Part shown: piece by piece, positions 9,201-15,230 of the stretch
How positions within the stretch are numbered: position 1 is the first letter of the stretch
Layout of the letters: each line of letters opens with the position of its first letter
Source of the DNA: SXOA01 sp051004015
GTDB taxonomy: Bacteria > Planctomycetota > Planctomycetia > Pirellulales > Pirellulaceae
Length of the DNA: 24,234 nucleotides
Direction of reading: 5' to 3'
Assembly: GCA_051004015.1 (NCBI GenBank)
Contig: JBPCKT010000008.1
Span: forward strand, 1 to 24,234
The notes under the pieces: model-generated
Told to the model about the DNA's origin: nothing
Databases searched by the model: none
Seen by the model: only the letters and a program-made list of their open reading frames with translations
Position numbers and translations under genes: made by a program

Positions 9201-10312
9201 AAGTAGCCGCCGATCCAGTCCAGGAACTTTTCACCGGGCTTCCCCTTTTCCACTTCCACACCGTAGTGGATGCAAACGATGCCGACCCCTTTTTTGGCCA
9301 ACGCATCGACTTCGTCCAAATGTGGCACCACCATGTGCCCGCCACCGCCGTCGCAGTACATGATGATGCAATCAGCACCATCAAAGATGCTCGTATCTTT
9401 CGGCCAGCCGTTCAGCGCGACTTCCGTCTGATACTCCGGCATCGCGGTCTTGAGCTCCTTGGCCAGCAGCAGGCAGCCCGCGTTGTGCTCATGCGCGCCG
9501 TAGCCGTGGCTGGGCTTGCCGGCGACGAAGACGATTTTCTTGCCCTTCTTCGCCTGGTCGGCTCCGCCGCCTGCTCCGTTCTTCTCTTCCTTTTTCTCTT
9601 CCTTTTTCGAATCGCCGAGCTTCTTGATCCGGATGTTCTTGAATTGCACGGTCATCGGCGGGCCGGCATGGAGTTGCAGGGCGAGCAGCCCTTCCGCGCG
9701 GCGGCCCTTCGGATCATTGTCCACCAGATCGACCGTGGTGATCCCGTTGAGCTTCTGCACCAGGTGGTTGCCATCGGCGATGATGACGTAGTCATTCCAG
9801 TCCTCTTTCTTCAGCGAATCGACGATCTGCTTCTCCTCCGCCGTCTTGCCAATGACCTTCGGCTTGCCGTCGTCTCCGACCTCGACCTTCTCGCCCCGCT
9901 TCGCCAGCACTTTGCGCCCTCTTTCTTCATAAAGCGTTCCCGCCCAAGCCCCTCCGCCATCAAAATCCGCCTGATAGCCCTTAATGACCCACTTCTCCAC
10001 CTCTTGGCTGCGGTACTGCACGCCCGAGTTGCCGCCGATAATTTTGAATTGCAGCCGCAGCTCGAAATTGCCGACTTCGCCCTTCCGCCAGACGATAAAC
10101 GTGTTCCCCTTGGTCGGTTTCTCAGCGGTGGTTTGGCCGGTGATCGCGCCATCCTTCACGCTCCAAAACTCGGGGTTGCCATCCCAGCCCTCCAGCGATT
10201 TGCCATCGAAGAGGGGCGTAAAGCCGGGCTCGTCCTCGGCCCGAGAGCCAACCGCTGGCAGGAGCGCCAGCAACACGCCGATCCAACTCAGTCGACAGGT
10301 CGTTCGTAACAT
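6248..10312 (-). CDS. Large secreted multidomain protein: DUF1080, ThuA-like, NPCBM-like, PVC-type membrane-bound dehydrogenase, HEAT
   Basis: A 1354-residue exported protein. Residues 1-25 form a signal peptide ending VGSRAED. Domains in order: DUF1080 (3-keto-disaccharide hydrolase type; FTPLFDGKSLEGW near 31-43, GNSGVQYRS near 94-102, to about 232); ThuA-like class-I-amidotransferase-like domain (KIVFVAGKPSHGYGAHEH near 259-276, to about 500); a Lys/Pro linker; an NPCBM-like carbohydrate-binding module (GIGTHANSVIAFDLP near 665-679); the PVC-type dehydrogenase beta-propeller (about 730-1115, with VWAAEVKNYRKF and FVSDWYDPGVGGHNQ); and HEAT repeats to the end. DUF1080 enzymes cleave 3-keto sugars, so oxidative disaccharide breakdown is plausible. 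Unlike most relatives it lacks the C-terminal cytochrome, which is a separate gene nearby. The start at 10312 was chosen over an ATG at 10378 because the signal peptide follows it and GGAG lies eight bases upstream. Confidence 0.85.
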   Translation of the reverse strand: MLRTTCRLSWIGVLLALLPAVGSRAEDEPGFTPLFDGKSLEGWDGNPEFWSVKDGAITGQTTAEKPTKGNTFIVWRKGEVGNFELRLQFKIIGGNSGVQYRSQEVEKWVIKGYQADFDGGGAWAGTLYEERGRKVLAKRGEKVEVGDDGKPKVIGKTAEEKQIVDSLKKEDWNDYVIIADGNHLVQKLNGITTVDLVDNDPKGRRAEGLLALQLHAGPPMTVQFKNIRIKKLGDSKKEEKKEEKNGAGGGADQAKKGKKIVFVAGKPSHGYGAHEHNAGCLLLAKELKTAMPEYQTEVALNGWPKDTSIFDGADCIIMYCDGGGGHMVVPHLDEVDALAKKGVGIVCIHYGVEVEKGKPGEKFLDWIGGYFEMNWSVNPHWTAKYEKFPDHPISRGVKPFEINDEWYYHMRFRPEMKGVTPILTALPPKDTLSRPDGPHSGNPAVREDVAKGNPQHMAWAAERAGGGRGFGFTGGHDHWNWGDPNFRKVMLNAIVWSAHGEVPKNGVESPAVTMKALEANQDYPVPAGFNREAIIKQKNLPADESGDKTEKKPAADKPKQGSSSGPKPVFAGKMIDPRTAGHAIEIEADITGAKELYLVVTDGGDGFGCDWSDWCEPRLIGPKGEKKLTELKWKSASSQFGQVTANKNCTGGALKVNSKSVEYGIGTHANSVIAFDLPEGFTKFKARGGLDNGGTDQGCGSSVQFFVYTQKPPAIASSVAGANDVSRDAADAVAGLDIADGLEATLFSSEPQISNITNIDIDHLGRVWAAEVKNYRKFNGSRPEGDRILVLEDANQDGKADKTTVFYQGRDIDSVHGICVLGNRVIVSANDKVQIFTDENGDLKSDKKETLFTGISGTQHDHGIHAFVFGPDGKLYFNFGNSGNQIKDKTSKPIVDLAGNEVTAARKPYQEGMVFRCNPDGSALETLGWNFRNNWEVAVDSFGNLWQSDNDDDGNKGVRINFVMEFGNYGYKDEFTGAGWQQQRENWEKEIPDRHWHLNDPGVVPNLILTGAGSPTGIIFNESTLLGSPFSNSVIHCDAGPNIVRSYVTKKSGAGYSAEIVNILEGKRDNWFRPSDVCIAPDGSLFVSDWYDPGVGGHNQQEVDKGRIFRVFPKGSSAYKTAKLDLSTPSGALAALDSPNLETRYQAFTALVAMGDKAHHPIEEHAEHTKDPRSKARALFVLAKLPGEAEEAVDIALVDKNPEVRIVGIRIARERKMELAKVAQLVKDSAPEVRRELAIALRHSKSPQAPALWAQLAAQHDGKDRWYLEALGIAADKQWDTYLAEYLKQAGESAFTTPAGRDIIWRSRAKATPALLAKILKDPATKEADQPRYLRAFDFLTGAEKEAALKSLAE

Positions 10313-10396
10313 CGAAAAGACTCCAGTTGCCGCCGGCCCAAAATGGTGGTCGGCAAGATTTGTGGTTTCAAGAAGCACGGTGTTTCGGAATCCAGG

Positions 10397-10402
10397 ATTA
10401 TA
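10397..10402 (-). promoter_or_regulatory. Candidate -10 box for the large DUF1080/ThuA gene
   Basis: On the minus strand this reads TATAAT, a perfect -10 hexamer, about 85 bases before the chosen start at 10312. The matching -35 region (around GTGGAA/TGGAAT) is poor, so the promoter is only a candidate. The upstream ATP-grasp gene ends at 10478, so the element would give the oxidoreductase run its own promoter. Confidence 0.3.
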
Positions 10403-10477
10403 CTTGGCGGACGGTGATATTCCACGGGTAATGACTGTGTGGAATGCAGCCGCTTCCTGGCTTGGCGTTCATTCGCT

Positions 10478-11407
10478 TCACTCCCCCACGAGAAGGGCCG
10501 CCAGGCTTTCAGTGAGAGGCAATTGAGTTTGGTGCTCAAAGCCAAGGAACATCGGGCTGGGATTGGCCTCGAGAAACACGTATTGGCCAGCCGGCGTCAG
10601 GCGAAAGTCGATTCCCGTCCACCGCATCTCCAGCTCACTCGCGATTTGCCGGCACGCATTTTTCACGGGAGGCGGCAGGGCGTGGACCAGCAGCTCGGGC
10701 TCTGGATCCTCGCGGTAGTCAAGTTCGCTCGTTCGGACTTCACAGGCGAGCACTCGCTTTCCAATGACGAACACCCGAATGTTGGTCCCCAGCACCTCGG
10801 TTTGCAGGGTGATGGGTGCGAGGCGGAGATGGGCGCCATTCTCCGCAGTGAGATGCTTCGCCCTCAATCGCATGGCGTGATCGCCCCCTTGCACGGGCTT
10901 CGCGATCGATACAGGATGTCGCGCCGCAAAATCGGCAGCCGCACGCGGATCGTTGGTGAGCAGGGTACTAGGTAAGGTGACGCCCAGCGAATCACGTTGG
11001 ACAAGCAAGGCCACTCGGTCCAGTTGCACCGGCTTGGTTTGATGAAGCCAGTACGCATTCCACCCGTTGATCCAACGGGCCGGCAACCGAATCAGAAACG
11101 ATTCAAACAGGCCGCGGGAATCGTTATGGGCGATCCACGACTGTTCTTCATCGGGAAGGTCGGCGACTCCGACTCCATGGTAAGTGCGCCAATACACCGA
11201 CTTCACGTCGGCAAAGCGCAGCGTGCGGCCGTGGGGCAGGCCAACAAACCCTTCTCCCAGCGGCTCGATGGTGAGTGTCAAGTCGCCGGGAAACCAACGG
11301 CTATCGAGCAATTCGACGTCGTGCCCGCCGCGCCGCAAATGTTCATGCATGTGCACCGCATGTTCGTCGTCCTCGCCCCCCAGAATCAGGATCGTTTCGG
11401 CACGCAT
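10478..11407 (-). CDS. ATP-grasp ligase, probable graspetide (omega-ester peptide) macrocyclase
   Basis: A 309-residue RimK-like ATP-grasp protein of the size of microviridin/plesiocin-type graspetide synthetases. The N-terminal pre-ATP-grasp part (TILILGGEDDEHAVHMHEHL, then the VYWRTYHG motif at 71-78) is typical of that group. The central part has KPVQLDRVALLVQRDSLGV (125-143), the P-loop-side lysine K170 in SIAKP, and TEVLGTNIRVFVIG (203-216). The metal-binding end has GIDF (D267) and FLEANPSPMF with E280 and N282. These enzymes phosphorylate Asp/Glu side chains and join them to Thr/Ser (esters) or Lys (amides) in a precursor peptide. The divergent neighbour encodes a protein with repeated TTxxxxEE cores, exactly the substrate expected. 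Ribosome binding site is weak. An unrelated RimK-like peptide ligase remains the alternative. Confidence 0.8.
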   Translation of the reverse strand: MRAETILILGGEDDEHAVHMHEHLRRGGHDVELLDSRWFPGDLTLTIEPLGEGFVGLPHGRTLRFADVKSVYWRTYHGVGVADLPDEEQSWIAHNDSRGLFESFLIRLPARWINGWNAYWLHQTKPVQLDRVALLVQRDSLGVTLPSTLLTNDPRAAADFAARHPVSIAKPVQGGDHAMRLRAKHLTAENGAHLRLAPITLQTEVLGTNIRVFVIGKRVLACEVRTSELDYREDPEPELLVHALPPPVKNACRQIASELEMRWTGIDFRLTPAGQYVFLEANPSPMFLGFEHQTQLPLTESLAALLVGE

Positions 11408-11425
11408 TTAGCACTTTGGATGGAG

Positions 11426-11454
11426 TTGCAATCAGTCCGAAAAATAACTCTAGA
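11426..11454 (+). promoter_or_regulatory. Weak candidate promoter for the graspetide precursor
   Basis: TTGCAA (11426-11431), a 17-base spacer and TCTAGA (11449-11454) lie in the 65-base gap between the divergent ligase and precursor genes. The -10 match is only three of six, so this is tentative. The gap must contain promoters for both directions if the genes are expressed as they stand. Confidence 0.2.
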
Positions 11455-11472
11455 AAATCCAGGAACTTGCAA

Positions 11473-12030
11473 ATGATGCGCCACCCGTTTCTGCATGGCA
11501 TTATCTCAGCGAAAGCCGCTGCATACCCAGAAGTCCCTTCACCACAATTGGGGACGGGAGTCACTGCGCCGCTCTCGAGGCGGACTTTCTTTGGGCTCGC
11601 ATCGGCGGCCGCGGCTGGTCTTTCAACGCTCATACTTGGCCGTTCCAGTCCGGCACAAGCACCTGGAGCTCGCAGCTATCCCGAAGGAGGCGGCCCCGTC
11701 ACCACGCGAGCGGAGGGCGAAGCAAGGGATGAGTACCGCGGCGATGGTTCCGTCACGACGCAAGCGGTGGGTGAAGAAGGGGGTGGCGGATACGGCGGCG
11801 GAGGACGTGTCACGACGCAAGCCGAAGGGGAAGAAGGGGGAGGTTGGAGCGGCGGCGGTCGCGTCACCACGCAGGCGGTAGGTGAAGAAGGGGGCTACTA
11901 TCGCGGTTGGCGTTATCGTCGCTATCCCGGACGCTATTACTACGCACCTCGCAATCGTCAATATTATCCGCCCCGGCGGTACACAACCTATGCTGTTGGA
12001 GAGGAAGGAGGGGGCTACTACTACCGCTAA
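11473..12030 (+). CDS. Probable graspetide precursor with Tat-like signal and five TTxxxxEE-type cores
   Basis: A 185-residue protein. Residues 1-30 are a leader; residues 35-40 read SRRTFF, a twin-arginine motif followed by a hydrophobic helix (41-56) and an AQA that could be a cleavage site, although the next residue is Pro. Cores follow at 77-84 (TTRAEGEA), 95-102 (TTQAVGEE), 114-121 (TTQAEGEE), 132-139 (TTQAVGEE) and 171-178 (TTYAVGEE), separated by Gly-rich linkers and, before the last, by a Tyr/Arg/Pro-rich block (142-170). TTxxxxEE is the plesiocin core pattern, in which Thr hydroxyls are esterified to Glu side chains by an ATP-grasp ligase; such a ligase is encoded divergently 65 bases away. 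The start ATG at 11473 is preceded by AGGA at 11461-11464; the frame is open further upstream but that part is antisense to the ligase. Without its neighbour it would be called a Gly-rich exported protein. Confidence 0.8.
   Translation: MMRHPFLHGIISAKAAAYPEVPSPQLGTGVTAPLSRRTFFGLASAAAAGLSTLILGRSSPAQAPGARSYPEGGGPVTTRAEGEARDEYRGDGSVTTQAVGEEGGGGYGGGGRVTTQAEGEEGGGWSGGGRVTTQAVGEEGGYYRGWRYRRYPGRYYYAPRNRQYYPPRRYTTYAVGEEGGGYYYR
11698..12009 (+). repeat. Five in-frame core repeats of the graspetide precursor
   Basis: Core octapeptides are encoded at 11701-11724, 11755-11778, 11812-11835, 11866-11889 and 11983-12006. Copies 1-4 are spaced 54-57 bases apart, and copy 5 comes after a 117-base step. Copies share gtcac(g/c)acgcaagc-like DNA as well as protein sequence, which suggests recent duplication, whereas the last copy uses different codons. 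Confidence 0.8.
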
Positions 12031-12036
12031 GCGGCT

Positions 12037-13464
12037 TTAGTCGTACAGGGCGGTGATCGGACGTCCCTGGGTGATGACAAAAGGCCGGCCGAAGGCGTCG
12101 GCGTAGGTGCCATGGGGGTCGATTCCCAGGGCGCTGAACATGGTGGCGGCAACGTCCCAGGGGCCATAACGCTCGGACGTTGGCTCGCCGCCGAGCCGGT
12201 CGGACGAGCCGACGATCGAGCCACGTTTGACTCTGGCGCCGGCCATCACCAAGGAGTAAACCGTGGCCCAATGCTTCCGACCCGGAGTCGCGCCGGCGAA
12301 TTTCTTTTCGAGAGCAATCCGCGGAGCGCGGCCGAACTCTCCCATGCAGACGACCAGCGTCTGCTCCAGCAGGCCCCGCTGGTCGAGGTCTTCAATCAAA
12401 GCCGAAAAGCTCTCGTCAAACCGCGGCAGCAGATGGTTCTGCAGGGCGTCAAAAATGTCGTTATGGGTATCCCAGCCGCAAACGTCGGTGTCACCGGGAT
12501 CCTTGTCCTGCCCGCGGTTGGAATGGTTCCAGATGACGTTGATGTACGGCACGCCGGCTTCGACCAGTCGCCGGGCGAGGAGCAATGCCTGGCCGGAGCG
12601 GTGGCGGCCGTACCGGTCGCGCACGGTCGAAGCTTCGGCGTCCAGGTTGAACGCTTCGCGGGCCTGGCGTGACGCGAGCATCTGATAGGCCTGTCCGTAA
12701 AGCCGGCTCATGTCGAGAGCCCGATCGTTTTTCGACAGCATCTCGAGCGAGTTATCCAGCGACTGCTTGAGTGCCAGTCGGCTGGACATGCGAACGGTGG
12801 GAACTTCCTCCGTCAGTTCCATTCCCGGAATCGCCCCCGCCGATTCCGCCACGTTGCCGACGACGAGCGGCTCATAAGCTCTGCCGAGCAGTCCCGCGTA
12901 TTGTCCGGGAGAAGGAATGAACGGAACAAGCGCCGGGGCATTGAGATGCACGGCATCCGCCAGCCGGCCTCCTTTGCTCAATCGGCGAAGAATCGCGCCA
13001 TAGGTGGGCGCGTCATTCGCCGTGATCGGCGGATTTCCCGAGCGGCGGGCATGATAGTGCCCCGTCAGCGCCAGATACACCGCGGAGCCATGATCCAAAT
13101 CCTCGTGGGACATGCTTCGGACGACGGTGAATTTGTCCGCCACCTTGGCAATCCGGGGCATGTGCTCGCTGAACTGTACTCCCGGCACGGCCGTCGCAAT
13201 GGGGCGGAAAGCACCCCGCACATCCAGCGGAGCATCCGGCTTGGGGTCCCACATGTCGAGCTGACTCTGGCCGCCGTTGCAGAAGACCAGGATGACCGAT
13301 TTGGCCTGGCCGAATCCAGGCGGCTTATCGGACGCTGGCTCCGCCCTGGCCAGTTTGCCCGCCAGGCTGAGCAGCCCCAGTCCCCCCAGGCGCAGCCACT
13401 CCCGCCGGGCCAGCCGACCGGATTTCAAGCGCTGTTCGTGGACGAACCGAAGCATGAAGGTCAT
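12037..13464 (-). CDS. DUF1501 family protein, Tat-exported, sulfatase-like
   Basis: A 475-residue DUF1501 protein. The N-terminus carries a Tat-type signal (ARREWLRLGGLGLLSLAG) that ends near KLARAE. The body shows family blocks: SVILVFCNGGQSQLDMWDPKPDAP, the HMPRIAKVADKFTVVRSMSHEDLDHGSA stretch, NVIWNHSNRGQDKDPGDTDVCGWDTHNDI and the C-terminal MGEFGRAPRI...GRKHWATVYS...GGARV-like segment. The fold is related to alkaline phosphatase/sulfatases, and the function is unknown. In planctomycetes these genes are usually paired with a DUF1549/DUF1553 cytochrome-type gene; none is present here. The start at 13464 was chosen because it lies just before the signal; the frame is open to 13566. It converges with the graspetide precursor with a six-base gap. 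Confidence 0.85.
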   Translation of the reverse strand: MTFMLRFVHEQRLKSGRLARREWLRLGGLGLLSLAGKLARAEPASDKPPGFGQAKSVILVFCNGGQSQLDMWDPKPDAPLDVRGAFRPIATAVPGVQFSEHMPRIAKVADKFTVVRSMSHEDLDHGSAVYLALTGHYHARRSGNPPITANDAPTYGAILRRLSKGGRLADAVHLNAPALVPFIPSPGQYAGLLGRAYEPLVVGNVAESAGAIPGMELTEEVPTVRMSSRLALKQSLDNSLEMLSKNDRALDMSRLYGQAYQMLASRQAREAFNLDAEASTVRDRYGRHRSGQALLLARRLVEAGVPYINVIWNHSNRGQDKDPGDTDVCGWDTHNDIFDALQNHLLPRFDESFSALIEDLDQRGLLEQTLVVCMGEFGRAPRIALEKKFAGATPGRKHWATVYSLVMAGARVKRGSIVGSSDRLGGEPTSERYGPWDVAATMFSALGIDPHGTYADAFGRPFVITQGRPITALYD

Positions 13465-13515
13465 TCTACTTTCGCCGCCCGTAGTTCCCAAGCAGTACCG
13501 CTGGTCCCCGATAAT

Positions 13516-13545
13516 TTGACTTCCCCAGGGCCGCACCGCTAGATT
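13516..13545 (+). promoter_or_regulatory. Candidate sigma-70-type promoter for the DUF1697 gene
   Basis: TTGACT at 13516-13521, an 18-base spacer and TAGATT at 13540-13545, ending 33 bases before the ATG at 13579. It lies in the divergent gap between the DUF1501 and DUF1697 genes. Confidence 0.4.
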
Positions 13546-13578
13546 GCGCGGATCGCCTCCTCTCACAAGAAGCTACCC

Positions 13579-14118
13579 ATGCCACGATGGATTGCCCTCT
13601 TTCGCGGGATCAACGTGGGGGGAAACAACCTCCTGCCGATGAAAGAGCTGGCCCGCGATCTCGAAGCGTTGAAACTGAAGAACGTCCGCACCTACATCCA
13701 AAGCGGCAACGTGGTCTTCGATTCAGGCGAAAAGAACGCCCAGGCCGTGGCAAAGAAGATCACTAGGCGGATCGAACAAGAGCATGGCTTCGGACCCCAA
13801 GTTCTGCTCCTCAGCCCCGAAGAGCTAAAAAGCGCCATCCAGGCGAATCCGTTTCGTCAGGCAGTTTCGGACCCGAGATCACTCCACTTCTTCTTTCTCG
13901 AAAAACCCGCGACAAAGGCCAACATCCAATCGCTCGACAAGGCCAAGGCCCCCACGGAAACCTACGTGCTGAAAGGCTGCGTGTTCTTCCTGCATGCGCC
14001 CGAGGGAATCGGACGTTCCAAACTGGCGGCCACGGCAGAAAGACACCTGGGAGTCGCGGTGACCGCCCGCAACTATCGGACTGTTGAGAAAATTGCGGAG
14101 ATGGCGGCACAGATCTGA
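13579..14118 (+). CDS. DUF1697 family protein
   Basis: A 179-residue protein with the DUF1697 signature at its N-terminus: ALFRGINVGGNNLLPMKEL (residues 6-24) followed by LKNVRTYIQSGNVVF (32-47). The middle has LLLSPEELKSAIQANPF and the C-terminus has GIGRSKLAATAERHLGVAVTARNYRTVEKIAEM, also typical. The length equals the family norm, so it appears complete. The family is widespread in bacteria and its biochemical role is unknown. It has no signal peptide or membrane segment and is probably cytoplasmic and monocistronic, with its own promoter-like sequence at 13516-13545. Confidence 0.9.
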   Translation: MPRWIALFRGINVGGNNLLPMKELARDLEALKLKNVRTYIQSGNVVFDSGEKNAQAVAKKITRRIEQEHGFGPQVLLLSPEELKSAIQANPFRQAVSDPRSLHFFFLEKPATKANIQSLDKAKAPTETYVLKGCVFFLHAPEGIGRSKLAATAERHLGVAVTARNYRTVEKIAEMAAQI

Positions 14119-14234
14119 TTGACACTGCGATTCGGATGCGAAGATATATCGTTTGAATGAAGCTGACCGCAAGAGAGCATAATTCGGCCCGTAGGAATTG
14201 AGCAGCACAATAGGTGGTTGTCAGGAAAGACGAA

Positions 14235-14807
14235 ATGTCCGTCTCGTCGTTACGAACCGCAGTATTGCCGCAATTCTTCCCCGCCTACTGGCTGCAGGAT
14301 GCGCCCGAGATGGTCTTTACTGACTTCCCCTCGCGCATACGAATCGGGTACGTCCTGCGGGAGCCCGGAATGTATCGATTCGTATCGCGCGAGGAGGTCC
14401 GTGAATCCCGACTCACTATGGCGGAGCTTCACGAGGCGGCACTAGAAAACTTGGGGGAATTGCCTTCTCCAAAGCTCGCTGTGGCAAAAACGCCGGGTGG
14501 ACACGAAGCATGGCTCGTTGATGACGTTGACAACTTCACTGCGGCAAGGATTCTGCTGCCACATGTTCAGGCGGAATTTCGCAAAGAGCTTGGCGAGCCT
14601 TTTTTTGTCGCGATTCCATGTCGCGATTGGTTCTTCTGCTGGAGTACCCAGCAGGCGACGGAGTGGCAAGCCAAGAACCGAGCTGAAGCGGCAAACATAT
14701 TTCTCTCAGACGACTACAACCTAACTCCCGATATCTTCAGCTTCTCAGGCGGCGAATTCTCGCTGTGCCTAGGGCAAATGCCTGAAGAGTTGCTCGGCGA
14801 GGGCTAA
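14235..14807 (+). CDS. DUF1444-like (YtpQ-type) hypothetical protein
   Basis: A 190-residue soluble protein. The block IRIGYVLREPGMYRFVSREEV (with the helix SRLTMAELHEAALENLGEL after it) resembles the centre of DUF1444/YtpQ proteins, in which a strand pair is followed by a helix ending in ELHxxAxxNL. The later FFVAIPCRDWFFCWSTQQ and DDYNLTPDIFSFSGGEFSL segments fit the rest of that fold. Function is unknown. Two starts are possible: a GTG at 14214 and the ATG at 14235. I chose the ATG because AGGAAA lies at 14223-14228, six bases upstream. It converges with the membrane protein gene with a four-base overlap at the stops. Confidence 0.6.
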   Translation: MSVSSLRTAVLPQFFPAYWLQDAPEMVFTDFPSRIRIGYVLREPGMYRFVSREEVRESRLTMAELHEAALENLGELPSPKLAVAKTPGGHEAWLVDDVDNFTAARILLPHVQAEFRKELGEPFFVAIPCRDWFFCWSTQQATEWQAKNRAEAANIFLSDDYNLTPDIFSFSGGEFSLCLGQMPEELLGEG

Positions 14808-15214
14808 GTAACGGGTGGAAACCCAAGAAGAAGCAACGCAATCTGGAGGGCCACGAGTTGCAGGACCATAAGCGGAAACCACCACACAACGGCGTTGAGA
14901 ATTGCGACTGCCTTCCAGCGAAGTGTTACCGGAAAGCAGGCTGCAGAGACCACGCAACCGAGTAGTGAGCCAAGAAATAGCGGTTCCATCGGCACGCCCA
15001 TGGCAAGCGAAGTACGCGACAAGATCGTGTCTCCTTTTGGTGCATCCAAGAATGGTGGTCCGGGATACGCCTTGCCAGCGAAAACACCGAAGGAAGGGAG
15101 CAGGAAGAAAACTAGCCAACCCGTCACGGCTGCGCAGCTTAACCATTTGCTGCTCTTCCCTTGAACGTGTGGAACGAGCGGGTCGCTTGGCGATTCGTAG
15201 GGGTTCTCGCTCAC
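14804..15214 (-). CDS. Small multi-pass membrane protein with NPYESP N-terminus
   Basis: A 136-residue protein of unknown function. It starts SENPYESPSDP, a Pro/Asn-rich opening that recurs in many planctomycete membrane proteins, followed by three to four hydrophobic segments (about residues 26-46, 80-100 and 105-132). The start was placed at a GTG (15214) because GGAG lies six bases before it and the family-like NPYESP follows directly; a TTG at 15241 is the alternative but would overlap the upstream gene. It begins 16 bases after the WD40 gene ends, so it is probably co-transcribed with it. Confidence 0.65.
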   Translation of the reverse strand: MSENPYESPSDPLVPHVQGKSSKWLSCAAVTGWLVFFLLPSFGVFAGKAYPGPPFLDAPKGDTILSRTSLAMGVPMEPLFLGSLLGCVVSAACFPVTLRWKAVAILNAVVWWFPLMVLQLVALQIALLLLGFPPVT

Positions 15215-15230
15215 GGCAGGCTCCGCAGTC

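Noticed and set aside
6446..10309. Long plus-strand open frames (6446-8626 and 8816-10309)
   Set aside because: They lie antisense to the well-supported DUF1080/ThuA/dehydrogenase gene and have Arg/Val/Asp-rich sequence with no family motifs. They are by-products of GC-rich codon use.
11275..11472. Upstream extension of the graspetide precursor to 11275
   Set aside because: The extension is mostly antisense to the ATP-grasp gene and Arg-rich; AGGA before the ATG at 11473 marks the real start.
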